Source: Nocardioides exalbidus (lineage in GTDB: Bacteria > Actinomycetota > Actinomycetes > Propionibacteriales > Nocardioidaceae). From it: a stretch of 64,000 bases of DNA. Both the position numbers and the translations under genes were made by a program. Below, piece after piece: positions 1-7,475 of the stretch (position 1 is the first letter of the stretch; every line of letters starts with the position of its first letter). The notes beneath the pieces were generated by a model, which was given only the letters and a program-made list of their open reading frames with translations, was not told the origin of the DNA and ran no database searches. Where the stretch lies: the NCBI RefSeq assembly GCF_900105585.1, contig NZ_FNRT01000002.1:2666001-2730000 (forward strand), in the 5' to 3' direction.

Positions 1-212
1 GTCGGGTGCATGCCGACGTAGTTGGCCTGGGTCTCCCAGGCGTGCGAACCCGGGATGCTGAAGTAGCCGGGCATCCAGCACCAGCCCTCCTCGAGCGTGC
101 GGCCCTGCTCGCCCTCGAACAGGTCGGCGCACCCCTCGTTGCCGTCGAGCTCGCCGATGCCGTCGACGATCTCGGTGAACAGGGGGTCGAGCTGGTCGAG
201 GATCCCGGCCAC
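1..212 (-). CDS. Hypothetical protein, partial (runs off the left edge)
   Basis: About 70 N-terminal residues are visible on the minus strand from a GTG at 212, two bases after the stop of the upstream gene. The segment is acidic, carries two Cys-containing patches (GCADLFEG, EEGWCWMPG) and is rich in aromatic residues, with no signal peptide or domain I recognise. The tight spacing to 214-576 implies translational coupling. A small helical protein followed by a larger acidic partner could be a secretion substrate and its partner, but the sequence does not prove it. Function unknown. Confidence 0.55.
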   Translation of the reverse strand, partial: MAGILDQLDPLFTEIVDGIGELDGNEGCADLFEGEQGRTLEEGWCWMPGYFSIPGSHAWETQANYVGMHP

Positions 213-213
213 G

Positions 214-576
214 TCAGACCTCCGGACCGGTCGGCTCGGTGGCGAGCTCGGGGTCGCCGACGTACTGCGTGTGCTGGTCGAACCACGCCTGGGCCTCGGC
301 GTCGACGGCCACGAAGTCGTCGGCGATGAGGTCGAGCGCGGTCGCGCTGTCGTTGAAGGTGCGCACCATCGAGCGCAGGTGGAGGAAGAGCTCGACGGAG
401 ATGTCGGAGAGGTCGCCGGCGATCGGGTGGTTGCCGGCGAGGGCCAGCTGGGCGGCGATCGGGTTGATCGCGCCCGAGTCGCTGGTGGCGTGCGCTGCGA
501 AGTCCGCGGCCCTGGCCGGGAGCTCCTCGTGCGCGGCGCGGTAGATCGCGCTCATCTTGATGTCGATCACGGTCAT
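214..576 (-). CDS. Small alpha-helical hypothetical protein (WXG100-like size)
   Basis: A 120-residue, Ala-rich, probably all-helical protein starting at ATG 576 with an AAGGGA ribosome site upstream; a second Met nine codons in (MSAIYRAAHEE) is an alternative start. No signal peptide or membrane segment is present. Size and helical character resemble WXG100/ESX-type proteins, but a central WxG turn is not visible; the only Trp is near the C-terminus (AQAWFDQH). It sits directly before the partial gene at 1-212 and they are probably co-transcribed. Function not assigned. Confidence 0.7.
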   Translation of the reverse strand: MTVIDIKMSAIYRAAHEELPARAADFAAHATSDSGAINPIAAQLALAGNHPIAGDLSDISVELFLHLRSMVRTFNDSATALDLIADDFVAVDAEAQAWFDQHTQYVGDPELATEPTGPEV

Positions 577-667
577 GTGTGCGTCCCTTCGGTGTGCTCC
601 GTTCGTACCCGTGCCGGGCGTCGCGGAAACACACCCGGAACCGGGGAGTCGCAGGGCGGCGGGACGG

Positions 668-1714
668 TCAGACGAGCAGGGTCACGAGTGCGAGGGCCAC
701 AGTGGCTGCCACGAGGGTCGAGATCGTCGCCAGCAGCAGGGCGCGGACCGGGACCGGCCACAGGTAGCGGGCGACGATGCCGGTGCCGAGGCCGAACATC
801 GCGGCGCTGAGCAGGAGCGTGGTCAGCTGGCCTGCGAGGTCGAGGACGCCCTGGGGGAGGACCCCGGTCGTGCGGACCGCGACGGCGGCCAGGAAGCCGA
901 GGAGGAAGAGCGGGACGAGCGGGCCTCGACGGGTCGCGTCCTCCGAGCGGCAGATCCGGGCCGAGACGAGCTGCACCGGTGCGAGCAGCGCGACGCGGGC
1001 GAGCTTGACCGTGGTGGCGGTGGCCAGGACCGTCGCCCCGCCCGCGCCGATGAGTGACGCGGCGGCGATCACCTGGGCGACCTCGTGGATGCTGGCGCCC
1101 GCCCAGACCGCGGTCTGCTCGTCGGTCAGGCCGAAGGCGCTGCCGAGCGCGGGGACCGCGCCGATCATGATCGTGCCGAACACGGTGACCAGGGCGACCG
1201 CGAGCGCGACGTCCTTGGGCCTGGCCCGGATCGAGGACTCCACGGCGGCGACGGCGGCCGCGCCGCAGATCGAGAAGCCGGCGGCGATCAGGGTGACCAG
1301 GTCGCGCTCGAGTCCCAGGAGCCGGCCGGCGAGCTGGGTGGCGGCGTACGTCGTCACGACCGTCGCCAGCACGACCGCGATGCCGGAGGCGCCGAGGGCC
1401 AGCACGTCGGTGATGGCGATCTTGAGGCCGAGCAGCACGATGCCCGAGCGGAGGAGGAGCTTGTCGAGCCGGGGCGCTGTGCCGACGACGTAACGGCTCA
1501 GGCCCGGGGTGTTCGCGGCGGCGACGCCGATGACGAGCGCGACCAGCAGCGGGCCCATGAGGGGCGCCGCGGTGCTGATCGCCAGGGCGACGCCCGCGAC
1601 GGCGAAGGCGAGGATCGCGCGGCGGAGGTAGGTGGCGCGTCGCGACGGCGTCGTGGCGGACGGGGGCGCGGGCGACGTCGGGGTCGAGACGGTCTCGGGA
1701 GGGAGGAGGGCCAC
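668..1714 (-). CDS. YeiH-family (UPF0324) putative sulfate/sulfite exporter
   Basis: A 348-residue integral membrane protein with about ten hydrophobic helices after a Pro/Ser-rich cytoplasmic tail of about 25 residues. The order of Gly-rich helices (RSGIVLLGLKIAITDVLALG, then FSICGAAAVAAVES) fits family PF03601. Members are annotated as putative sulfate exporters, and in enterobacteria the neighbouring LysR protein YeiE responds to sulfite. The GTG start at 1714 has a weak ribosome site. The gene is divergent from a LysR gene, the usual arrangement. A perfect palindrome (1734-1746) that also occurs in the promoters of the catabolic genes overlaps its probable -10 (CACTAT), so it may belong to the same regulon. 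Confidence 0.85.
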   Translation of the reverse strand: MALLPPETVSTPTSPAPPSATTPSRRATYLRRAILAFAVAGVALAISTAAPLMGPLLVALVIGVAAANTPGLSRYVVGTAPRLDKLLLRSGIVLLGLKIAITDVLALGASGIAVVLATVVTTYAATQLAGRLLGLERDLVTLIAAGFSICGAAAVAAVESSIRARPKDVALAVALVTVFGTIMIGAVPALGSAFGLTDEQTAVWAGASIHEVAQVIAAASLIGAGGATVLATATTVKLARVALLAPVQLVSARICRSEDATRRGPLVPLFLLGFLAAVAVRTTGVLPQGVLDLAGQLTTLLLSAAMFGLGTGIVARYLWPVPVRALLLATISTLVAATVALALVTLLV

Positions 1715-1733
1715 GGTCCAAGGATGTTTCGCA

Positions 1734-1746
1734 CGACATAGTGTCG
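1734..1746. promoter_or_regulatory. CRACA-N3-TGTYG operator, copy 1 (perfect palindrome)
   Basis: CGACA-TAG-TGTCG is a perfect inverted repeat in the yeiH/lysR divergent promoter. On the minus strand it contains CACTAT, a plausible -10 for yeiH. Flanking bases match the copy at 21692-21704 (shared CACGACATAGTGT). Four further copies lie at 12049, 15291, 21692 and 29933. Inferred to be a repressor site, most simply for the TetR protein at 29976. Confidence 0.6.
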
Positions 1747-1785
1747 ACTAGACGCGGACCCGGGGGCAGGTCATAATCGTTGCTT

Positions 1786-2697
1786 ATGAGCAAGGAGCTG
1801 GACCTCCAGGCGCTGCGCCTCCTGGTCCTCCTCGAGGAGGAGGGCAGCCTCGGCGCCGCCGGCCGCCGCCTCGGCATCACGCAGCCTGCGGCGAGCATCT
1901 CGCTCCGCGCGTTCGAGACGCGCTGGCAGCTGCGCGTGGCGGAGCGGACGCCGCGCGGCACCCGGCTCACCCCCGACGGCGTGACGGTCGCGGCCTGGGC
2001 GCGAGACGTGCTCCACCAGATCGACACCATGCGAGGCGGCCTCCAGGCGCTGAGCGCCCGGCGGTCCCAGGGCGGCTCGGACCTCGGCGTCGCGGCGAGC
2101 CTCACGGTGGCCGAGTTCGTGCTCCCGCGGTGGATCGGCGAGCTGCGCGCCTCGATGCCCGAGGTTCACCTCCGCCTGCAGGTGCAGAACTCCGACCGGG
2201 TCGACGACCTCGTCCACTCCGGCGACTGCGCGATCGGCTTCGTCGAGTCGACGCGCGTGTCGGAGGACCTCGCCAGGCGGGTCGTGGGCACCGACCGCCT
2301 CGTCATCGTGGTGCCCGCCGCGCACCCGTGGGCGCGGCGCAGCACGCCGCTGTCACGCGACCAGCTGCTCGCCGCCGAGTTCGTCGTGCGCGAGGAGGGG
2401 AGCGGCACCCGCAGCACGTTCGAGCGAGCCCTCGCCGCCCAGCCCCGCATCGCGATGGTCGCCACGTCGACGACGGCGATGGTCGGTGCCGCGCTCGCCG
2501 GCGTCGGACCCGCCGTCGTGACGCCGTACGCCGTGCGCGCCGGGCTCGACACGGGCGAGCTCGTCGAGGTGCGCCACGACCTCGACCTCGAGCGGCCGCT
2601 CACCGCGATCTGGCGCCGCGACCGGCCCCTCGACGGCCCCGCCGCCGCGCTGCTGCGGATCGCGTGCCGCGCGGCCGGCGGGACGCGGCCCACCTGA
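1786..2697 (+). CDS. LysR-family transcriptional regulator
   Basis: A 303-residue LysR regulator. The N-terminal winged helix-turn-helix (residues about 3-60) contains the typical LGAAGRRLGITQPAASISLR recognition region; the C-terminal two-thirds is a PBP2-like effector domain. It diverges from the YeiH gene, as in YeiE/YeiH pairs, so a sulfite- or anion-responsive role is plausible but unproven. ATG 1786 is preferred over TTG 1780: a -10-like CATAAT (1772-1777) ends eight bases before the ATG and no ribosome site is present, suggesting a leaderless mRNA. It ends immediately before the convergent AhpD-like gene. Confidence 0.9.
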   Translation: MSKELDLQALRLLVLLEEEGSLGAAGRRLGITQPAASISLRAFETRWQLRVAERTPRGTRLTPDGVTVAAWARDVLHQIDTMRGGLQALSARRSQGGSDLGVAASLTVAEFVLPRWIGELRASMPEVHLRLQVQNSDRVDDLVHSGDCAIGFVESTRVSEDLARRVVGTDRLVIVVPAAHPWARRSTPLSRDQLLAAEFVVREEGSGTRSTFERALAAQPRIAMVATSTTAMVGAALAGVGPAVVTPYAVRAGLDTGELVEVRHDLDLERPLTAIWRRDRPLDGPAAALLRIACRAAGGTRPT

Positions 2698-3024
2698 TCA
2701 GGGCTGGTCGTACTGCTTGAGCGCGAGCCAGCCGTGCGTCAGCGCGCCCCCGGCGCGGAGTGCGGAGGCGACCATCACGGCCTCGGCAACCTCGGGCTCG
2801 GTGGCGCCGGCCTTCTTGGCGGCGGTGACGTGGGCGTCCATGCAGTAGGGGCACTGGGTGGTGGCTGCGACGGCGATCGCGATGAGCTCCTTGGTCCTCG
2901 CGTCGAGGGCACCCTCGGTGCCGAACACGGCCGCGTCGAAGGCGCCGAACGCCTCGACCATCTCGGGCGCGGCCTGGCGCAGGGTGCGGTGGTACTGGCT
3001 GTCCTCGGTGTCGTGGAAGTGCAC
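2698..3024 (-). CDS. Carboxymuconolactone decarboxylase / AhpD-like protein
   Basis: A 108-residue protein of the CMD/AhpD fold. It carries the redox motif CPYCMDAH, a C-x2-C pair with the following His of alkylhydroperoxidase AhpD-like proteins, so a peroxidase or disulfide-relay role is likelier than lactone decarboxylation. The GTG start at 3024 is chosen because AGGAG precedes it (minus-strand CCTAGAAGGAGAGAC); upstream extension in the same frame is non-coding. It is the last gene of the minus-strand catabolic operon, ten bases after the alcohol dehydrogenase, and may protect against peroxide or react with an intermediate. Confidence 0.85.
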   Translation of the reverse strand: MHFHDTEDSQYHRTLRQAAPEMVEAFGAFDAAVFGTEGALDARTKELIAIAVAATTQCPYCMDAHVTAAKKAGATEPEVAEAVMVASALRAGGALTHGWLALKQYDQP

Positions 3025-3034
3025 GTCTCTCCTT

Positions 3035-4039
3035 CTAGGGTCGTCGGTCCCTGGCGGGCACCAGGACCGTCTTGAGCCCGCGGCCGGCGCGGACGTCGTC
3101 GAGCGCCGCGCCCCACTCCTCGAGCGGGCGGGTGGTGGTGACGAGGTCGGTGAGGCTGACCGCACCAGTCTCGAGCAGCGTCCGCGCGCGGCGCCACGAG
3201 TCGGGGGTGGAGGCGAAGCCGGTGGAGATCGTGAGCTCCTTGTAGAAGACGACGTCGAGGTCGACCTCCACGGGCCGGCCCATGATCCCCATCAGCACGA
3301 GGTGGCCGCCGCGTCGCAGCCCGGCGAGGGCCGTGGCGAGGGCGGGCGCGCTGCCGGACGCCTCGACCGCGACGTCGTACTGCCCCTCGGGGACGTCGCC
3401 GGGCAGCAGGGTGTAGGCGCCGTGGCGCTCCGCGACGGCCAGCCGGTCGGCGTCCTTGTCGAGTCCCACGAGCGTGACGGCACCACCGAGGGCGGTCGCG
3501 ACACGCGAGGTGAGCTGGCCCATCGTGCCGGGCCCGGTGACCAGCACCCGGTCGCCGGCCTGGACCCGCGGTGGGTCGAGCAGGCAGTGCGCGACGCACG
3601 CGAGCGGCTCGGCCAGCGCACCGTCGAGCTCCGCGACGTGGTCGGGGAGGGCGTGCAGGTTGTGGAGGGGTACGACGACGTGCCCGGCGAAGCCGCCGTT
3701 CACGAACGAGCCGATCGACCGACGCCCGGGGCAGAGGTTCGGCCGTCCGTCGCGGCACATCGGGCACGAGCCACACGTGCTGGCGTAGGTCTCGAGCGCG
3801 ACCCGACGGCCCACCCACTCCGCGTGGCCGGGCGCGAGGTCGACGACGCCGGTGACCTCGTGGCCCATCACGACGGGACGCGCGTGGGCGTACTCGTCGT
3901 CGGCGAGGTGCAGGTCCGTGCCGCACACCCCGGCGGCCAGGACCCGCACCCTCACCTCACCGGGACCGGGGACCGGAAGGGGAACCGGTCGCACCTCGAT
4001 CCCGGCAGCTCCGTCGGCCGTCTTCACGACGGCTTGCAT
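3035..4039 (-). CDS. Zinc-dependent alcohol dehydrogenase (medium-chain, threonine-dehydrogenase-like)
   Basis: About 334 residues. Catalytic-zinc segment CGTDLHLADDEY followed by VVMGHE, and a structural-zinc loop of four Cys (CGSCPMCRDGRPNLC), are intact; the NAD-binding Rossmann motif is VLVTGPGTMGQL. The family oxidises secondary alcohols or polyols (sorbitol, threonine, butanediol) with NAD(P). A GTG at 4057 overlaps the transketolase stop as GTGA and would add six residues (VTSGAQ); ATG 4039 with a G-rich stretch upstream is equally good. It lies in an operon with transketolase and aldehyde dehydrogenase, so a polyol, sugar or hydroxyketone substrate is plausible. Exact substrate unknown. 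Confidence 0.88.
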   Translation of the reverse strand: MQAVVKTADGAAGIEVRPVPLPVPGPGEVRVRVLAAGVCGTDLHLADDEYAHARPVVMGHEVTGVVDLAPGHAEWVGRRVALETYASTCGSCPMCRDGRPNLCPGRRSIGSFVNGGFAGHVVVPLHNLHALPDHVAELDGALAEPLACVAHCLLDPPRVQAGDRVLVTGPGTMGQLTSRVATALGGAVTLVGLDKDADRLAVAERHGAYTLLPGDVPEGQYDVAVEASGSAPALATALAGLRRGGHLVLMGIMGRPVEVDLDVVFYKELTISTGFASTPDSWRRARTLLETGAVSLTDLVTTTRPLEEWGAALDDVRAGRGLKTVLVPARDRRP

Positions 4040-4053
4040 CTGCGCCCCCGAGG

Positions 4054-5010
4054 TCACGCCGGCACCACGGCCACCTGCGACCGGACCGCCGCCTCGACCT
4101 GCTCGGCGACCCGCTCCGCGGACAGCCCGTAGCGGTCGAGCAGGAAGTCGTCGGGCGCCGACTCGGCCCAGCCGTCCGCGAGACCCAACCGGACGACGTG
4201 ACGCGGGGCGTGGGTCGAGGTGATCTCCGAGACCAGTCCGCCGAGGCCGCCGAGCACCGAGTGCTCCTCGACGGTGACGACGAGTGACTCGTCGAGCAGG
4301 GCGAGGAAGCCCGCCGTGTCGAGTGGCTTGACCGTCGGGACGTGCAGCACGCGGGCTGCGATGCCGCGGGCAGCGAGCAGGTCGGCGGCTGCCAGGACGC
4401 GCGTGGTCTGGGTGCCGGTCGACACGAGCGTGACGTCGGCACCGGCGTCGACGTCCCGGACGACGTGGGTCCGACCGGGCTCGAAGACGTGGCCGGCCTC
4501 GAAGACCGGAGTCACCCGGTCGCGCGCGAGCCGGAGGTAGACCGGTCCGTCGAAGTCCGCCGCCCACCGGATCATCGCCTCGGCCTCGTGCTCGTCGGCA
4601 GGCGCGAGCACCGTCATGTGCGGCATCGCCCGCATGATCGCGAGGTCCTCGACGTCCTGGTGTGTCTTGCCGGTGCGACCGTTCAGCAGGCCGGCGTAGG
4701 ACGCCACGACCCGCACCGGGAGCCGGGTCTGCGAGACCAGCATCCGCACCTGGTCGACGGCGCGGTGGGTGAGGAAGACGCCGAACGACGAGAGCCACGG
4801 CACGTAGCCGGAGGTGGCCATCCCGACGGCCATGCCGACCATGTTCTGCTCGGCGATGCCGACCTGGACGAAGGCGTCGGGCGCCTGCTCGGCGACGATG
4901 TCGGCCCGGGTCGAGGTGGCGAGGTCGCCGTCGAGGACGACGACGCGCGGGTCGGCGGCGGCGAGCTCGGCGAGCGTCTCCCCGAAGACCTCGCGCTGCG
5001 AGCGGCTCAC
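4054..5010 (-). CDS. Transketolase, C-terminal (pyrimidine-binding/C) subunit
   Basis: A 318-residue protein matching the Pyr and C-terminal domains of transketolase. It has the ThDP-activating glutamate in VGIAEQNMVGMAVGMA and the conserved GKTHQDVEDLAIMRAMPHM segment. GTG start at 5010 overlaps the stop of the N-terminal subunit as GTGA. With 5007-5891 it forms a two-subunit transketolase moving a ketol C2 unit between sugars. Split transketolases are common in catabolic operons (apiose, sulfoquinovose and other pathways), so this is not a frameshift of one gene. The native substrate is not evident. Confidence 0.92.
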   Translation of the reverse strand: MSRSQREVFGETLAELAAADPRVVVLDGDLATSTRADIVAEQAPDAFVQVGIAEQNMVGMAVGMATSGYVPWLSSFGVFLTHRAVDQVRMLVSQTRLPVRVVASYAGLLNGRTGKTHQDVEDLAIMRAMPHMTVLAPADEHEAEAMIRWAADFDGPVYLRLARDRVTPVFEAGHVFEPGRTHVVRDVDAGADVTLVSTGTQTTRVLAAADLLAARGIAARVLHVPTVKPLDTAGFLALLDESLVVTVEEHSVLGGLGGLVSEITSTHAPRHVVRLGLADGWAESAPDDFLLDRYGLSAERVAEQVEAAVRSQVAVVPA

Positions 5011-5891
5011 GCGAGGACCCCGATGCCCAGCTCGTCGCGGGCCACCGTCAGCTCGTCGGCGGTCGCGATGCCGTTGTGCCAGCGGTAGCTGCCGGCGGTG
5101 AACGAGACGCCCGCTCCCTTCGTCGTCCGCGCGACGATGACGGTCGGGCGACCGGCGACGCCGCGGGCAGCGGCAGCGGCGGCGTACGCCTCCCGGATCT
5201 GCGGCAGGTCGTGACCGTCGACCACGAGCACGTGCCAGCCGAAGCCGCGGAACACCGCCGGCAGGTCGACGTGGCCCTGAGGCTCGCTGCGGTCGAAGCG
5301 GTCGCCCGGCTGCGGGTGCCAGCCGTACTGCTGCAGGCCGTTGAGGTCGACGACCAGGGTGAGGTTGTCGAGGCCGAAGCGGGGCGCGGACATGACCGTC
5401 TCCCAGACCATGCCCTCCTGGAGCTCGCCGTCGCCGACCATCACCCACGTGTGCTGGTCGGTGCCGGCGCGCCGGGCGGCAAGGCTCATCCCCGCGCCGA
5501 CCGAGAGGCCCATGCCGAGCGAGCCGGTGGAGACGTCGATCCCCGGGGTGAGTCGCATGTCGGGGTGGCCCTGGAGCCGCGAGTCGCCTTGGTCGAACGT
5601 CGCGAGCTCCTCGACGGGGAAGTAGCCGCGCAGCGCGAGGGTGGCGTAGAGCGCGATCGCGCAGTGGCCCTTGGACAGGATGAAGCGGTCGCGGCCCGGC
5701 GCCTGCGGATCGGCCGGGTCGGTGCGGAGCTGGGCGAAGTAGAGCGTCACCAGCAGGTCGGTGGCCGACATCGGGCCACCGACGTGGCCGGCACCCGCGC
5801 CCGCGACGGTGTGGAGGACGTGCCAACGGACCTGCCGGGCAAGGGCAGCCAGCTCGGCGTCGGTGGGCGGGGGTGGTGCGCTGACCGTCAT
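5007..5891 (-). CDS. Transketolase, N-terminal (ThDP/PP-binding) subunit
   Basis: A 294-residue protein corresponding to the pyrophosphate-binding half of transketolase. Visible features are HTVAGAGAGHVGGPMSATDL, the LSKGHCAIALYATL His-containing segment, and the ThDP/Mg motif GDGELQEG with the downstream Asn (VVDLNGLQQYG). ATG 5891 has GGAGG upstream. It is translationally coupled to the C-terminal subunit (GTGA). Upstream lies the aldehyde dehydrogenase, 27 bases away, in the same operon. Confidence 0.92.
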   Translation of the reverse strand: MTVSAPPPPTDAELAALARQVRWHVLHTVAGAGAGHVGGPMSATDLLVTLYFAQLRTDPADPQAPGRDRFILSKGHCAIALYATLALRGYFPVEELATFDQGDSRLQGHPDMRLTPGIDVSTGSLGMGLSVGAGMSLAARRAGTDQHTWVMVGDGELQEGMVWETVMSAPRFGLDNLTLVVDLNGLQQYGWHPQPGDRFDRSEPQGHVDLPAVFRGFGWHVLVVDGHDLPQIREAYAAAAAARGVAGRPTVIVARTTKGAGVSFTAGSYRWHNGIATADELTVARDELGIGVLA

Positions 5892-5918
5892 GCGGAGGTC
5901 TCCTGTGGTGGGTGCGGG

Positions 5919-7391
5919 TCAGAGGTCGGCCGCGATGTACTGCGACTCGAGGAACTCGTGGATGCCGGCGAAGCCGCCCTCGCGGCCGATGCCGGACTCC
6001 TTCATGCCGCCGAACGGGGCGGCGGGGTCGGACAGGACGCCCTTGTTGACCGCGACCATCCCGCTCTCCATCCGGCGCGCCACCTGGATGCCGCGGCCGG
6101 TGTCGCCGGAGACGACGTAGGAGATGAGCCCGAAGGTCGTGTCGTTGGCCATCCGGACCGCCTCGTCGACGGAGTCGAAGGCGATGATCGGGGCGACCGG
6201 CCCGAAGATCTCGGTGCTCGTGAGGGTGCCGCCGTGGGCGACGTCGTGGACGACGTACGGCGCCACGAACGCGCCGCCGTCGGGCGCGGCCTGGGCCTGG
6301 ACGACCCGCCCGCCCTCGGACTCCGCGACCTCGAGCAGCTGGTGGACCTTGGCCTGCTCGCGGGTCGAGACCATCGAGCCGAGCTCGGTCGCGCGGTCGG
6401 CGCCCGGCCCCATCCGCAGCTCCGCGAAGGCGGCGGTGAGCCGGTGGCCGAGATCCTCGGCGAGGGAGGCGTGGACGTAGAGCCGGTTCGCGGCGGTGCA
6501 GGCGCTGCCGCCGTTGCGCATCTTCGCGACCACAGCGATCTCGACAGCCTGGTCGACGTCCGCGCCCTCGAGCACGAGGAACGGCGCGTTGCCGCCGAGC
6601 TCCATCGAGACCCGCAGCGCGCGCGAGGCCGTGCTCGCCATCAGCTGCTTGCCGACCGGCGTCGAGCCGGTGAAGGAGAGCGTCGCGACCCGCGCGTCGC
6701 CGAGGATCACGTCGGAGAGCGGGCCGGGGTCGGAGGTCGGGAGGATGTTGACCACACCGGCCGGCACGCCGGCCCTCTGCAGCACGTCGCCGATCCACAG
6801 CGCCGTCAAGGGCGTCTCCGCCGCCGGCTTGAGGATGCAGGTGCACCCGGCAGCGAGCGCGGGCGCGATCTTGCGGGTCGCCATGGCGGCGGGGAAGTTC
6901 CAGGGCGTGACGAGGTACGCCACCCCGATCGGGTGGTGGTCGACGATGATCGTCTTGTCGCCGCCCGGCGCCGTGCGGAAGTCGCCCCGGACCCGCACCG
7001 CCTCCTCGGCGAACCACCGGAAGAACTCGGCCGCGTAGGTCACCTCGCCGAGCGCGTCGCGCCACGCCTTGCCGTTCTCGCGGGTGATCAGCAGGGCGCC
7101 CGTCTCGGCCTCGGCGACCATCAGCTCGTGGGCCCGGCGCAGCACCTCGGCGCGCTGGCGCGGAGCCCGCTCGGCCCACGGCCCGAACGCGTCGTGCGCG
7201 GCCGTCACGGCCGCCCGGGCCTCGGCCTCGCCGGCGTCGGCGACGCGCGCGATCGTGGTCAGGCTGGCCGGGTCGTCGACGGTGAACCGCTCGGCCGTCG
7301 ACTCCCAGGCGCCCCCGACCAGCAGGTCGAGCGGGATCCGGGGGAGCGGCCCGGTCACGGGGTCGGTCGTCACGCCGGCAGTGGCGCTCAT
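5919..7391 (-). CDS. NAD(P)-dependent aldehyde dehydrogenase (GabD/succinate-semialdehyde-dehydrogenase-like)
   Basis: A 490-residue ALDH. It has the NAD-binding GSTPVGKQL motif, the general-base glutamate in SMELGGNAPFLVLEGADVD, and the catalytic Cys in MRNGGSACTAANRLYVH. Sequence style is closest to succinate-semialdehyde dehydrogenases, but the subfamily also oxidises sulfolactaldehyde, glutarate semialdehyde and glycolaldehyde. CAGGAG precedes ATG 7391. A run of three 9-bp tandem repeats lies just upstream. It is likely to oxidise an aldehyde released by the transketolase or alcohol dehydrogenase steps of the same operon. Confidence 0.9.
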   Translation of the reverse strand: MSATAGVTTDPVTGPLPRIPLDLLVGGAWESTAERFTVDDPASLTTIARVADAGEAEARAAVTAAHDAFGPWAERAPRQRAEVLRRAHELMVAEAETGALLITRENGKAWRDALGEVTYAAEFFRWFAEEAVRVRGDFRTAPGGDKTIIVDHHPIGVAYLVTPWNFPAAMATRKIAPALAAGCTCILKPAAETPLTALWIGDVLQRAGVPAGVVNILPTSDPGPLSDVILGDARVATLSFTGSTPVGKQLMASTASRALRVSMELGGNAPFLVLEGADVDQAVEIAVVAKMRNGGSACTAANRLYVHASLAEDLGHRLTAAFAELRMGPGADRATELGSMVSTREQAKVHQLLEVAESEGGRVVQAQAAPDGGAFVAPYVVHDVAHGGTLTSTEIFGPVAPIIAFDSVDEAVRMANDTTFGLISYVVSGDTGRGIQVARRMESGMVAVNKGVLSDPAAPFGGMKESGIGREGGFAGIHEFLESQYIAADL

Positions 7392-7411
7392 GCGGGGCTC
7401 CTGTGCGGGGT

Positions 7412-7438
7412 GGGGTGGTCGGGGTGGTCGGGGTGGTC
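7412..7438. repeat. Three tandem copies of a 9-bp repeat (GGGGTGGTC)
   Basis: Three exact head-to-tail copies of GGGGTGGTC, preceded by a partial GGGGTGG, in the 84-base gap between the FAD oxidase and aldehyde dehydrogenase genes. A slippage-prone tract that sets the spacing before the aldehyde dehydrogenase ribosome site; no protein or RNA structure is evident. Confidence 0.8.
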
Positions 7439-7475
7439 GACGAGGGGCTTCATCAGCCCGGTGGGACTCCGCCGG

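Noticed and set aside
4054-5891. Two-part transketolase as a frameshifted single gene
   Set aside because: Each part has its own start, they overlap as GTGA, and split transketolases are a normal family form.
7412-7438. Tandem GGGGTGGTC repeats as a CRISPR array
   Set aside because: Nine-base units without spacers and no cas genes; a simple tandem repeat.
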